64,000 bases of DNA from Brevundimonas alba (GTDB lineage: Bacteria; Pseudomonadota; Alphaproteobacteria; Caulobacterales; Caulobacteraceae), in assembly GCF_011927945.1 (NCBI RefSeq), contig NZ_JAATJM010000002.1:682001-746000 (forward strand), in the 5' to 3' direction. Shown piece by piece: positions 18,391-28,918 of this stretch. Position 1 is the stretch's first letter. Each line of letters opens with the position of its first letter. The notes below the pieces were generated by a model. The model worked only from the letters and a program-made list of their open reading frames with translations, was not told where the DNA came from and searched no databases. The position numbers were made by a program, and so were the translations under genes.

Positions 18391-19260
18391 TTAACCCACT
18401 CGGCGCAGAACGAGTGCGCTCCATGCATCACGCCGGATCCGCCGTTCGAGCACGAAACCGCGCGACAGATAGGCGGCGGTGACCCGGCGTTCCTGGGTGC
18501 GCAGCAGGCCGGACAGGATGGCCACGCCGCCGAGTCTGAGCGCCTCCTTGATGTCCTGCGACAGGCTTACCAGCGGCGGGGCGAGGATGTTGGCGAAGAC
18601 GAGGTCGTAGGGCCCCTGCCCCCGCACCTTGCGGTCATTCAGGCCAAAGGCGTGGACGAAGCGCGCGTTGGCGAGGTTCAGCTTCGCATTTTCGTTGGCG
18701 ATGCGGACCGAGGGCTCGTCGATGTCGGTGCCGACCGAGACCTTCGATCCGGTCTTCGCCGCCGCGATGGCGAGGATGCCGGTGCCGCAGCCGACGTCGA
18801 GCACGCGTTCGAACCTTTCGCGTTTCAGCAGCTCGTCATAGGCGAGCAGGCATCCGACTGTGGTGCCGTGGTGGCCCGTGCCGAAGGCGGCGCCGGCGTC
18901 GATCTTCAGGTTGACCGTATTCTTAGGCACCACGCCCTGATCGTGGGCGCCGTAGATGAAGAAGCGGCCGGCGCGCACGGGCGGCAGGCCGGACAGCGAC
19001 ATGGCCAGCCAGTCGGCGTCGGCCAGCTTTTCGACGATGACGGTCAGGCCGTCGTGGGCCTTGAGCCGGGTCTCGATGCCGAGCGCGTCGGCCTCGTCAT
19101 TGGGGAAGGCGTCGATGCGCCAGATGCCGCGATCCTCGTCTTCCTCGAGGATGGAATAGGTGGCGCCCTCCAGCAGAGGGTCGGAGTCGAGGGAGGCGGC
19201 GGCGGCTTCGGCCAGCGCTCGCGGGCCCCTCGCGATTATTTGAACTGCGGACTCGGACAT
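18391..19260 (-). CDS. prmA: Ribosomal protein L11 methyltransferase
   Basis: The 289-residue protein matches PrmA, which trimethylates ribosomal protein L11 with S-adenosylmethionine. The N-terminal substrate-recognition domain is followed by the class I methyltransferase domain. That domain carries [12 protein letters not shown], the SAM motif [15 protein letters not shown], the acidic motif TDIDEPSV and the PrmA signature FANILAPPL. The length is typical of the family. It lies upstream of the membrane protein at 18336, on the same strand, but a gap with a TTAAC half-site separates them. Confidence 0.95.
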   Translation of the reverse strand: MSESAVQIIARGPRALAEAAAASLDSDPLLEGATYSILEEDEDRGIWRIDAFPNDEADALGIETRLKAHDGLTVIVEKLADADWLAMSLSGLPPVRAGRFFIYGAHDQGVVPKNTVNLKIDAGAAFGTGHHGTTVGCLLAYDELLKRERFERVLDVGCGTGILAIAAAKTGSKVSVGTDIDEPSVRIANENAKLNLANARFVHAFGLNDRKVRGQGPYDLVFANILAPPLVSLSQDIKEALRLGGVAILSGLLRTQERRVTAAYLSRGFVLERRIRRDAWSALVLRRVG

Positions 19261-19354
19261 TTCTCAAACACCGCTATCATTGCGAATCGAGACACGCGCT
19301 GGCGTGCTCTCCTGCGCCAGCATCAACCAACTGAACCGAGGGGTCGGGGAAACC

Positions 19355-19852
19355 ATGGCTAAAGCACCGTCCAAGTCGAGTACCGCCAAACCGAAGGCGG
19401 CCGCCGCCGCTTCCAAGCCGAAACCGGCCGCAAAGTCGAGCGCCGCGAAACCGGCCGCCGCCAAGGCTCCCGCCAAGGCCGCCGCGCCGAAGCCGGTCGC
19501 CGCCGCCAAGGCTGCTCCGAACGCGGCTGCCAAGCCCGCTGCCAAGCCCGCCGCCAAGCCGGCCGTGAAGGCCGCGGCTCCGGCCAAGGCCGCTGCGCCC
19601 AAGCCCGCCGCTGCGAAGAAGCCGGCCGCCGCCGCCAAGAAGCCCGCCGCCAAGGCCGCTGCGCCCAAGGCCGCGGCTCCGACGGCTGCTCCGGCCGCCA
19701 AGCCCGTCGCCGCTGCCGCCGCTCCGGCTGCGGCCCCGGCGCCCAAGCCTGCCGCTGCTCCGGCTCCGGCCGCCCCGGCGTCCGCCGCCAAGCCGGCCGA
19801 GAAGAAGGGTTTCCTGACCGGCCTGCTGGACACCATCTTCGGCAAGCGTTGA
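19355..19852 (+). CDS. Alanine/lysine/proline-rich histone H1-like protein
   Basis: The start at 19355 (MAKAPSKSSTAKPKAA) is preferred over an in-frame ATG at 19280 because composition changes sharply there. The 165-residue protein is almost entirely AAKPA/AAPKA repeats from residue 1 to about 148, like the lysine-rich tails of H1-type bacterial DNA-binding proteins. It ends with a distinct short segment, EKKGFLTGLLDTIFGKR, which is amphipathic and not typical of such tails. Nucleoid or nucleic-acid binding is likely from charge. The hydrophobic tip suggests a protein or membrane contact. A strong terminator follows. Confidence 0.7.
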   Translation: MAKAPSKSSTAKPKAAAAASKPKPAAKSSAAKPAAAKAPAKAAAPKPVAAAKAAPNAAAKPAAKPAAKPAVKAAAPAKAAAPKPAAAKKPAAAAKKPAAKAAAPKAAAPTAAPAAKPVAAAAAPAAAPAPKPAAAPAPAAPASAAKPAEKKGFLTGLLDTIFGKR

Positions 19853-19886
19853 TCGCGCCGGTCGGGCGCACAGCCTGAAACGACGA

Positions 19887-19918
19887 AGCGCCGGAGGATC
19901 GCTCCTCCGGCGCTTTTT
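19887..19918. terminator. Strong bidirectional intrinsic terminator
   Basis: Perfect 12-bp stem AGCGCCGGAGGA (19887-19898) with TCCTCCGGCGCT (19903-19914) around a TCGC loop, followed by TTTTT on the plus strand. It lies between the convergent H1-like and DUF3126 genes and can serve both. Confidence 0.88.
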
Positions 19919-19941
19919 CGTGCGTGCCTGCTAGCGGCGGA

Positions 19942-20154
19942 TCAGCTTTCCGGCAGGTCTTCCGCCAGGATGGCCATCTCGAACATGAAGCTGCCGGCCT
20001 CGTCCTCGTCCTCGAAGACGACGCCGATGAATTCGTCGCCGACGTAGACCTCGGCCGAGTCGCTGGGCTTGCCGCGCGGCTTCAGGATGATCCCGCCCGT
20101 GTTGAAGGTGCGCTTCAGGTGCGTCTCGACGCGCTTCATGTCGGCGGTGTTCAT
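19942..20154 (-). CDS. DUF3126 family protein
   Basis: This 70-residue protein matches the DUF3126 family of small alphaproteobacterial proteins. It has an N-terminal helix (MKRVETHLKRTF) and then strands (GIILKPRGKPSDSAEVYVGD, EFIGVVFEDEDE), ending in an acidic tail. It has no signal peptide. It is downstream of cysE on the same strand (70 bp gap), an arrangement I associate with this family, although no molecular role is established to my knowledge. Confidence 0.85.
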   Translation of the reverse strand: MNTADMKRVETHLKRTFNTGGIILKPRGKPSDSAEVYVGDEFIGVVFEDEDEAGSFMFEMAILAEDLPES

Positions 20155-20224
20155 GGTCGGCCTCAGGTCTGTCTCGGAGCGGCGGACCCTAGAGAAAGGC
20201 CCGGCGAAGGGAAACCCTCCAGCG

Positions 20225-21046
20225 TCAGATCACGAAGTCATAGACGATGTCTGCGAGGGTGTGATCCATGGTCCGGGCCGGAGCGGCCTCGGTCGGGCAG
20301 TTGACCAGCCGGGCCGGAACGCCGGCGACGGTGCAGCCGGCGGGCACGGGTTTGAGGACCACCGAACCCGAGGCGACCTTGGCGTAGTCGCCGACGGTGA
20401 TGTTGCCCAGCACCTTGGCCCCGGCGCCCAGAAGGACGCCCTTGCCGATCTTGGGATGACGGTCGCCGCGCTGGGCGCCTGTGCCGCCGAGGGTGACGGC
20501 GTGCAGCATGGAGACGTCGTCGCCGACCACCGCCGTCTCACCGATGACGATGCCGGTGCCATGGTCGAGGAACAGGCCCGAGCCGAGCCGGGCGGCGGGA
20601 TGGATGTCGACCTGGAACAGTTCGGACATGCGGCTCTGGAAGTGGAAGGCCAGAGAGGTGCGACCCTGGTTCCAGAGCCAGTGGGAGACGCGGTGGCCCT
20701 GCAGCGCCTGGAAGCCCTTGAAGTAGAGGAAGGGCTGCAGCAGCGTCTTGATGGCCGGGTCACGCTCGGCGACGGCGCGCAGGTCGGCCTCCGCGGCGGA
20801 TACGATGGCGGGATCGGACTCGAAGGCGTCGCGGCAGATCTCGCGCACCGACATGGGGCCGAGCTCGGCGTCACCCAGTTTGCGCGCGATCTGGAAGCCG
20901 AGGGCGGCGGCCAGGTTGCTGTGCGACAGGATCACCGCATTCATCTGCGAGGCCAGATGCGGCTCGGCGCGGGCGGTGTCTTCGGCGGCGGCGCGCAGCT
21001 GGTCCCAAGTGTCCGGACGCGCGGCGACGACTTCGAGCTGGGGCAT
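20225..21046 (-). CDS. cysE: Serine O-acetyltransferase
   Basis: The start at 21046 (MPQLEVVAARPDTW) follows an AAGGAG ribosome binding site and gives 273 residues, equal to the usual CysE length; an ATG at 21070 overlaps the Nudix stop and is the alternative. CysE makes O-acetylserine from serine and acetyl-CoA, the first step of cysteine synthesis. The N-terminal helical domain is followed by a left-handed beta-helix of hexapeptide repeats. Catalytic residues lie in ELFQVDIHPAARLG and FLDHGTGIVIGET. The C-terminal tail (TLADIVYDFVI) ends in isoleucine, as needed in the family for docking into CysK. Confidence 0.95.
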   Translation of the reverse strand: MPQLEVVAARPDTWDQLRAAAEDTARAEPHLASQMNAVILSHSNLAAALGFQIARKLGDAELGPMSVREICRDAFESDPAIVSAAEADLRAVAERDPAIKTLLQPFLYFKGFQALQGHRVSHWLWNQGRTSLAFHFQSRMSELFQVDIHPAARLGSGLFLDHGTGIVIGETAVVGDDVSMLHAVTLGGTGAQRGDRHPKIGKGVLLGAGAKVLGNITVGDYAKVASGSVVLKPVPAGCTVAGVPARLVNCPTEAAPARTMDHTLADIVYDFVI

Positions 21047-21066
21047 CCGGGTCTCCTTCGGCGACA

Positions 21067-21717
21067 TCATACGCTCGCCAGCATGGCCTTCGCCAGTTCC
21101 GGCGGAAGCTCGCCCTCGCGGGCCATATGGTAGGCGCGCAGGGTGGTGGCCACGGTGAACATGTCACGGATCGCGCCGCGGCCGATCTCGCGCAGCAGAT
21201 CGCCGAAGGGGACGCGGGCGACGCGGATGACCTCGGTGGGGTCGGGATCGATGGGCGCGGGCTGGAAGTCCCAGGCGATCCACGACAGGGCGCGCTCGTC
21301 GGTGATGGAGTTGGCCATCTCGACCTTGAGCGCCTCGCGCCAGCAGGCGGCGCGCAGGCCGGCCTCCTCGGCCAGTTCGCGTCTGGCGCCCTCCAGCGGA
21401 TCCTCGTCGAACGGGGCGCCGCCCTCGGGCATCTCCCACGACCAGTTCATCAGGGCGAAGCGCTGCTGGCCGACGAGGGTGACCGTGCCGTCATCGTGGA
21501 TGGGCAGGACGCCGACGGAGATGTTCCTCGGCCGCATGACGACATAGTCGGCCTCGAGGCCGGTCGGGGCGGTCGCGGGATGGCGGGTCAGGCGCATCCA
21601 CGGGTTCTCGAAGATGATGCTCTCGCCATCGCTGCGCCACGGCGGCGGGCGGTCGGTTCCGTCGTCCCAGGCGGGGGTCGGGCGGTCGGCGTCGAAGGCG
21701 TCGCGTGAATCGGTCAT
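21067..21717 (-). CDS. Nudix hydrolase, ADP-ribose pyrophosphatase type
   Basis: The 216-residue protein (start at 21717, MTDSRDAFD) carries the complete Nudix box. It begins at GGAPFDEDPLEGARRELAEE and continues AGL, matching GX5EX7REUXEEXGU. Upstream strands include NISVGVLPIHDDGTVTLVGQ and a WSWEMPEGG lead-in typical of ADP-ribose and nucleoside-diphosphate-sugar hydrolases. It would cleave a nucleoside diphosphate linked to another moiety; the exact substrate is not readable. Its stop overlaps the alternative cysE start, so the two are probably cotranscribed. Confidence 0.9.
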   Translation of the reverse strand: MTDSRDAFDADRPTPAWDDGTDRPPPWRSDGESIIFENPWMRLTRHPATAPTGLEADYVVMRPRNISVGVLPIHDDGTVTLVGQQRFALMNWSWEMPEGGAPFDEDPLEGARRELAEEAGLRAACWREALKVEMANSITDERALSWIAWDFQPAPIDPDPTEVIRVARVPFGDLLREIGRGAIRDMFTVATTLRAYHMAREGELPPELAKAMLASV

Positions 21718-21762
21718 GGGCGGCATATGGCGCCGGGAGGCCGGGACGACTAGCTAGGCAGG

Positions 21763-22365
21763 ATGACCGACTCCGATCTGGGCCGCGCCCTCCCCCTCCC
21801 TACGCCTTCCAGCGAACTGCAGACCCGGCTGGCGGAGCGACGCTCGGCGCCGGCGCAGGCGTTGGGCGGACCGGGGCCGTCGCGAGCGGAGATCGAGCGC
21901 ATTCTGCTGCTGGGCGCGCGGACGCCGGATCACGGCAAGCTGTTCCCATGGCGGTTCGTGGTCATGGGGCCGGAGAGCCGGGCGAAGCTGGCGGAGAGCT
22001 TGCGGCCGCTGGCGGAGCGTCAGCCCGACGCGGGCAAGGCCGGCAAGGTGCTGTCGAAGCTGACGGCGGCGCCGGTGACGGTTCTGGTGGTGTCCGCGCA
22101 GGTCGAGAGCCAGAAGGTCCCGGTGTGGGAGCAGCAGCTGTCGGCCGGGGCGGTGTGCATGAATCTGGAGCACGCCGCGAACGCGCTCGGCTATTCGACG
22201 AGCTGGATCACGGACTGGTACAGCTATGACCCGCAAGCGCTTGAATTGCTGGGTGTTGAGCCGGACGAGCAGGTGGCGGGCTTTGTGCATATCGGCACGC
22301 TGGCGGAGGCTCCACTGGAGCGGCCGCGGCCGGACCTGACGCAGAAGGTGGTCTGGCGGGACTAG
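21763..22365 (+). CDS. Nitroreductase family protein (YdjA-like)
   Basis: The 200-residue protein has the short nitroreductase fold of the YdjA type, which binds FMN as a dimer. Diagnostic stretches are IERILLLGARTPDHGKLFPW (FMN contact), a central SAGAVCMNLEHAANALGY and a C-terminal VAGFVHIGT. Substrates of such enzymes include nitro compounds and quinones. It is divergent from the Nudix gene, and its TAG stop overlaps the stop of a small convergent reading frame in a CTAG. Confidence 0.88.
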   Translation: MTDSDLGRALPLPTPSSELQTRLAERRSAPAQALGGPGPSRAEIERILLLGARTPDHGKLFPWRFVVMGPESRAKLAESLRPLAERQPDAGKAGKVLSKLTAAPVTVLVVSAQVESQKVPVWEQQLSAGAVCMNLEHAANALGYSTSWITDWYSYDPQALELLGVEPDEQVAGFVHIGTLAEAPLERPRPDLTQKVVWRD

Positions 22366-22472
22366 GCGAAGGCCGACTGGATCGAGAAGGCGGTGGCGAC
22401 GGCGAACGCCAGCGTCACGACGACGAGGGCCGCGATCATCAGGTCTTCGGTGCGGTCGCGGGCGGGGCGCAT
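22362..22472 (-). CDS. Possible 36-residue membrane peptide downstream of hutI
   Basis: An ATG at 22472 opens a 36-codon frame. It has a charged N-terminus (MRPARDRTEDL) followed by one hydrophobic helix, MIAALVVVTLAFAVATAFSI, and ends SAFA. This charge and hydrophobicity pattern is what a real single-span peptide shows. It lies 36 bp after hutI on the same strand. Its TAG stop interlocks with the nitroreductase stop as CTAG, an overlap seen at four other convergent pairs in the window. The ribosome binding site is weak (AAGG about 11 bases upstream). Family unknown. Confidence 0.45.
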   Translation of the reverse strand: MRPARDRTEDLMIAALVVVTLAFAVATAFSIQSAFA

Positions 22473-22508
22473 CCCCGGAACCTTGGGGGGATTCGGCTTT
22501 ACGGGCGA

Positions 22509-23723
22509 TTACCGCTCCATGCCCGCGAGATAGCGGCGGGCCAGCAGGGGTTTGCCGAGCCAGTAGCAGAGCTCTGCGGGGCGTTCGATGTCCCAGACCG
22601 CGAGGTCGGCGGCCTTGCCGGGTTCGATCGTGCCGGTTTCGGCGGAGAGACCGAGGGCGCTGGCGGCAACACGGGTGGCGCCGGCGAGCGCCTCCTCCGG
22701 CGTCAGGCGGAACTGGACGCAAGCGAGGTTGAGAGCCGCCGTCATGGAGGCGACCGGCGAGGTGCCGGGGTTGCAGTCGGTGGCCACGGCCATGGCCACG
22801 CCGTGACCACGCAGCAGGTCGACAGGCGGCACTTGGGTCTCGCGCAGCATCAGGAAGGCGCCGGGGAGCAGTACGGCGACGACGCCGGCCTCCGCCATGG
22901 CGCGGACGCCCGCCTCGCCGGTGTGTTCGACGTGGTCGGCGGACAGGGCGCTGTATTTCGCCGCGAGGGCAGCGCCGCCCCCGTCGGAGAGTTGGTCGGC
23001 GTGGAGCTTGACCGGCAGGCCGAGAGACCGGGCCTTTTCGAACAGGCGGCCGACCTCGTCGGTGGTGAAGGCTATGGGTTCGCAATAGGCGTCGACGGCG
23101 TCGACGAGGCCTTCGGCGTGGGCGGCCGGGAGGATTTCATCCACAGCCTTGTCCACATAGGCGGCGCGGTCGGCACGATGCTCGGGTGGGACAGCGTGGA
23201 GGCCGAGGTAGCTGGTGCGGACGCGGACGCCGGCCTCGCGGCCGATGCGGCGGGCGACGCGGAGCATCTTGAGCTCGCTGTCATGGTCGAGGCCGTAGCC
23301 TGACTTGATCTCGACGGTGGTGACGCCGGTGGCGACGAGGCCGGCGAGACGGGTCAGGGCGGAGGCGTAGAGGTCGTCCCCGGAGGCGGCGCGGGTGGCC
23401 GCCACGGAGGAGACGATGCCGCCGCCGGCGCGGGCGATCTCCTCGTAGGTGGCGCCGCCCAGCCGCTGTTCGAACTCGCCGGAGCGGTCGCCGCCGAAGA
23501 CGAGATGGGTGTGGCAGTCGATCAGGCCGGGCGTGACCCAGCGGCCGTCGAGCCGGTCGGTTTGCGCGGCATCGTGCTGCGGCAGGTCGGTGCGCGGGCC
23601 AGCCCAGACGATGCGGCCGCCGGCGATCAGGACCGCCCCGTCGTCGATGGCGCCGTAGACTTGGCCGCCCTCCCTCATGGTGGCGAGGCGGCAGTCGGTG
23701 ATCAGCAGATCGGCGCGGATCAT
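22509..23723 (-). CDS. hutI: Imidazolonepropionase
   Basis: The start at 23723 overlaps the hutG stop as ATGA. The 404-residue protein is an amidohydrolase of the HutI type, which opens imidazolone propionate to N-formimidoyl-glutamate, step three of histidine breakdown. Motifs are the metal-binding [20 protein letters not shown], the substrate-binding [33 protein letters not shown] and the late metal ligand in [13 protein letters not shown]. It is translated with hutG and faces away from hutU-hutH. Confidence 0.96.
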   Translation of the reverse strand: MIRADLLITDCRLATMREGGQVYGAIDDGAVLIAGGRIVWAGPRTDLPQHDAAQTDRLDGRWVTPGLIDCHTHLVFGGDRSGEFEQRLGGATYEEIARAGGGIVSSVAATRAASGDDLYASALTRLAGLVATGVTTVEIKSGYGLDHDSELKMLRVARRIGREAGVRVRTSYLGLHAVPPEHRADRAAYVDKAVDEILPAAHAEGLVDAVDAYCEPIAFTTDEVGRLFEKARSLGLPVKLHADQLSDGGGAALAAKYSALSADHVEHTGEAGVRAMAEAGVVAVLLPGAFLMLRETQVPPVDLLRGHGVAMAVATDCNPGTSPVASMTAALNLACVQFRLTPEEALAGATRVAASALGLSAETGTIEPGKAADLAVWDIERPAELCYWLGKPLLARRYLAGMER

Positions 23724-24607
23724 CGCGCCTCGAACCCGGCGAGGAGTTCGCAGAACCAGCGGCCGGCGGTCAGGGAGCCGAGGTCGCCGATCTCGAGGGA
23801 CGGGTCGTATTCGGTCAGGTCGACGGCCTTCACCTTCGGATGGGCGGCGATGACGCGGGCGGCTTCGAAGAAGTCGTGGACGGAGACGCCGCCGGGGCGG
23901 GCGCCGGGCGAGGCGGGCCACTGGCTGCGGTCGATGACGTCGATGTCGAAGTCGACGTAGATGACCTCCGCGACCGCGGACAGTCGGGCGAGCTCTTCGG
24001 CGACGACGGCGGCCATGCCGTTGTCGCGGCACTCGCGGGCGGTGCGGACGGAGATGCCGGCGGCCTTCGCCTTGTCGTGGGCCCGGCGGGTGTTGGCGAA
24101 GGGGGCGAGGCCGATCTGGCTGATGCAGCGGCCGTCGAGGCCGTCCTCGAGCAGGGCCTGCACCGGATTGCCGTTGGTCAGGCCCTGATCGGTGTCGCGC
24201 AGGTCGAAATGGGCATCGAGGGTGAGCAGGCCGACGCGGTTCAGGCCGAGGGCGTGGACGCCGGGCCGGGTGATGGCGTTGTTGCCGCCGATCAGGACGG
24301 TCAGGGCGCGGCCGGACTGGGCAGCCACGGCGACGCGGACGGGTTCGAAGGCGTCGGCGGGGGTGACGGCCTTGAGCGGGACATCGCCGGCGTCGTGGAT
24401 GCGGGTCGAAAGCTCGGCGCCGGTCTCGACATCATAGGTGGAGAAGCGCGGCAGGACAGCGCGGAAGGCCCTGGGGCCGAGATCACAGCGGCCGGGCGTC
24501 AGGGAGCGCTCGTTGAGGCCCGCGCCGATCAGGGCGACGGGGGCGTCCGGGTGCGGGCCGACGAGGTCGGCGACGGAGCGCCAGCCGAGGGCGTCTGAGT
24601 CTGTCAT
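23720..24607 (-). CDS. hutG: Formimidoylglutamase-like arginase-family protein
   Basis: The 295-residue protein belongs to the arginase/agmatinase fold and sits between hutI and the divergent hutU. It is therefore the expected formimidoylglutamate hydrolase of the Hut pathway. Metal-binding motifs present are DAHFD (D131, H133, D135) and VDFDID (D219, D221). The first metal ligand, the His of the usual GGDHS motif, is missing: the sequence is GGNNA with N110 in that place. The DP that normally follows the second motif is also altered (IDVIDRS). The enzyme may use a single metal or a different ligand set, or the reaction may differ. The pathway assignment is from context and family. Confidence 0.82.
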   Translation of the reverse strand: MTDSDALGWRSVADLVGPHPDAPVALIGAGLNERSLTPGRCDLGPRAFRAVLPRFSTYDVETGAELSTRIHDAGDVPLKAVTPADAFEPVRVAVAAQSGRALTVLIGGNNAITRPGVHALGLNRVGLLTLDAHFDLRDTDQGLTNGNPVQALLEDGLDGRCISQIGLAPFANTRRAHDKAKAAGISVRTARECRDNGMAAVVAEELARLSAVAEVIYVDFDIDVIDRSQWPASPGARPGGVSVHDFFEAARVIAAHPKVKAVDLTEYDPSLEIGDLGSLTAGRWFCELLAGFEAR

Positions 24608-24670
24608 CCGCTCACATAACGCGTTCCAGCCTTGCTGGTCGAGAAAGGGGTGAAGGCGCTAGAAGGCCTC

Positions 24671-26344
<1,674 letters not shown>

Positions 26345-26346
26345 AA

Positions 26347-27873
26347 ATGAAGATCACCATCGGCCAATCCCCCCTCACCCTCGCCCAACTGCGGGCGGTC
26401 CTCGAAGACCCCTGCACGGTCGAGCTCGCGCCCGACGCGTGGGCCAATGTCGAGCGCGGCGCGGCGGTTGTCGCCGCCATCGTGGCCGAGGGCCGCACGG
26501 TCTATGGGGTGAACACCGGGTTCGGCCTGCTGGCCAACACCTCGATCGCCACGGACGATCTGGAGACGCTGCAGAAGAATCTGGTGCTGAGTCACGCCTG
26601 CGGGGTCGGGCCGCTGCTGGACGATGCGGTGGTGCGGCTGCTGATGGTGCTGAAGATCGCCTCGCTGTCGAAGGGAGCCTCGGGCATCCGCCGGGGGACG
26701 CTCGAGGCCCTGATCGCCATGGTCAACGGCGGGGTGCTGCCGTGCATACCGTCCAAGGGGTCGGTCGGGGCCTCGGGCGATCTGGCTCCGCTGGCGCACA
26801 TGAGCTGCGTGCTGATCGGGGTTGGCGAGGCGCGGGTGAACGGCGAGACGATGCCGGCCGAGGCGGCGCTGGCGACCGTCGGCCTGAAGCCGATCGTTCT
26901 GGGGCCGAAGGAAGGGCTGGCGCTGCTGAACGGCACCCAGTGCTCGACCGCGCTGGCGCTCGCCGGGCTGTTCGCGGCCGAGGCGGCGTTCGCGGGGGGC
27001 GTGGCGGCGGGAGCCCTGTCCGTGGACGCACTGAAAGGATCGGATGCGCCGTTCGACGCGCGCATTCACGCCCTGCGTGGTCAGCCGGGACAGATCGATG
27101 TCGCGGCGCGACTGCGGGCGCTGATGGCGAGCTCGGCGATCCGTGAGAGCCATCGCGAGGGCTGTCACAAGGTGCAGGACCCCTACTCCCTGCGCTGCCA
27201 GCCGCAGGTGATGGGGGCGGTGCTGGACGTGCTGCGGAACGCCGCCGCGACGCTGGAGCGCGAGGCCAATGCGGTGACCGACAATCCGCTGGTGTTTATC
27301 GACGAGGGCGACGTGATCTCGGGCGGTAACTTCCACGCCGAACCCGTTGCTTTCGCGGCAGATCAGATCGCCGTGGCCCTCTGCGAGATCGGCAATATCT
27401 CGGAGCGGCGGACGTCGATCCTGGTCGATCCGAAGATGAGCGATCTGCCGGCGTTTCTGGTGCGCGAGAGCGGGCTGAACTCCGGCTTCATGATTGCCCA
27501 GGTGACGGCGGCGGCTCTGGTGGCGGAAAACCGGATGGTGGCCCATCCGTGCAGCGTCGACACCGTGCCGACCAGCGCCAACCAGGAAGACCATGTGTCG
27601 ATGGCGACGCACGGCGCGCGGCGGCTGCTGGACATGGCCGAGAACACGGCGACGGTGGTGGCTATCGAGCTGCTGGCGGCGGCGCAGGGGCTTGAATTCC
27701 ATCGACCCCTGACCTCGTCCCCGGCGCTGGAACAGGTGTTCGCCATCGTGCGCGAGGCGGCGGCGGCCTATGGCTCCGACCACTATTTCGCGCCGGACAT
27801 CGCGCGAGCCACGGACGGGGTGCGCGCGGGGCGGTACCGCGGGTTCGCGGGGGATTTGCTGCCGTCCGCCTAA
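26347..27873 (+). CDS. hutH: Histidine ammonia-lyase
   Basis: The 508-residue protein begins two bases after hutU. It contains the Ala-Ser-Gly triad (A142-S143-G144 in [14 protein letters not shown]) that cyclises to the MIO electrophile. Other family motifs are [34 protein letters not shown] and [16 protein letters not shown]. It removes ammonia from histidine to form urocanate, the first step of the pathway. Its stop overlaps that of the convergent isomerase gene (CTAA at 27870-27873). Confidence 0.97.
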   Translation: MKITIGQSPLTLAQLRAVLEDPCTVELAPDAWANVERGAAVVAAIVAEGRTVYGVNTGFGLLANTSIATDDLETLQKNLVLSHACGVGPLLDDAVVRLLMVLKIASLSKGASGIRRGTLEALIAMVNGGVLPCIPSKGSVGASGDLAPLAHMSCVLIGVGEARVNGETMPAEAALATVGLKPIVLGPKEGLALLNGTQCSTALALAGLFAAEAAFAGGVAAGALSVDALKGSDAPFDARIHALRGQPGQIDVAARLRALMASSAIRESHREGCHKVQDPYSLRCQPQVMGAVLDVLRNAAATLEREANAVTDNPLVFIDEGDVISGGNFHAEPVAFAADQIAVALCEIGNISERRTSILVDPKMSDLPAFLVRESGLNSGFMIAQVTAAALVAENRMVAHPCSVDTVPTSANQEDHVSMATHGARRLLDMAENTATVVAIELLAAAQGLEFHRPLTSSPALEQVFAIVREAAAAYGSDHYFAPDIARATDGVRAGRYRGFAGDLLPSA

Positions 27874-28892
27874 GCCTGCAGCGGGGCCTTGCGCAGGGCG
27901 GTCAGGTTGGCGGAGCCGGTGCAGAAGCAGACGGTGCGCAGCTGGCGGATCAAGACTTGGAAATGCTCGACCACGGCCTCGGTCGAGACGGTGGCCGCGG
28001 CGAGGACGCCGGCGGCCTGACCGACCATGTCGGCGCCGAGCCGGATGGCTTTCGCGGCGTCGACGCCGTCGCTGACGCCGCCCGAGCCGATGATCAGGGA
28101 CTTCGGACAGGCGGCGCGGACCTCGGCGATGGCGCGGGCTGTGGGGATGCCCCAGTCGGCGAAGGCGGCGGCGTGGGCCTTGTCGGCGATCCCGGTCGCC
28201 CGCTCGCCCTCGACCGTGGCCCAGTTGGAGCCGCCCGCCCCCGCCACGTCGATCCCGGCCACGCCCATTTCGACCAGACGCTTCGCGGTCGCCGCGGAGA
28301 TCCCGGCGCCGGTCTCCTTGACCAAGACGGGAGCGTCGAGCGCCTTGACCAGCGCCTGAAGCGCCGCGCCGACGCCCCACCAGTCGCGGTCGCCCTCGGG
28401 CTGGCAGGCCTCCTGCAGCGGGTTGAGGTGAACGATCAGGGCGTCGGCGGCGATCATGTCGAGCACCCGCCGGGCCTCGTCGATGCCGAAGCCGCGGGTC
28501 AGCTGGGCCGCGCCGATATTGGCGAGGATCGGGGTGTCGGGCGCCTTGAGCCGGAGGGCCATGTCGAGGCCGAGCGTCGGCGCGTCCGCCTCCAGCGCCG
28601 CGCGCTGGGAGCCGACGGCCAGGGCGATGGCGAGATGCTGGGCGGCCTCGGCCAGACGGGCGTTGATGGCCTCGGCGCGGCTGGGCCCGCCGGTCATCGA
28701 GCTGATCAGCAGGGGCGCCTTGAGGCGACGGCCGAGGAAGTCGGCGCCGAGGTCGATCTTGCCGTGGTCGAGGTCCGGCAGGGCCTCGTGCACGAAGCGG
28801 ACGCCGGCGAAGCCGCTGTCGAGGGCGTGCCGCGCCTTGCCGGCGAGGATGACGTCGAGGTGCTGGTCCTTGCGGGCGGTGATGTCGGTCAA
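27870..28892 (-). CDS. fni: Type 2 isopentenyl-diphosphate delta-isomerase
   Basis: I start this gene at the TTG at 28892 (translated [14 protein letters not shown]), which has GGCGGAG seven bases upstream; the frame is open further but the extension is arginine-rich noise. The 340-residue protein is an FMN-dependent TIM barrel of the Idi-2/Fni family. It has [54 protein letters not shown] and [10 protein letters not shown]. It interconverts IPP and DMAPP, supplying precursors for polyprenyl chains such as those made by the synthase at 59866. It lies 26 bp behind the PPC-repeat gene. Confidence 0.93.
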   Translation of the reverse strand: MTDITARKDQHLDVILAGKARHALDSGFAGVRFVHEALPDLDHGKIDLGADFLGRRLKAPLLISSMTGGPSRAEAINARLAEAAQHLAIALAVGSQRAALEADAPTLGLDMALRLKAPDTPILANIGAAQLTRGFGIDEARRVLDMIAADALIVHLNPLQEACQPEGDRDWWGVGAALQALVKALDAPVLVKETGAGISAATAKRLVEMGVAGIDVAGAGGSNWATVEGERATGIADKAHAAAFADWGIPTARAIAEVRAACPKSLIIGSGGVSDGVDAAKAIRLGADMVGQAAGVLAAATVSTEAVVEHFQVLIRQLRTVCFCTGSANLTALRKAPLQA

Positions 28893-28918
28893 ACGCTTAC
28901 TCCGCCGGCGCGGTTGGA

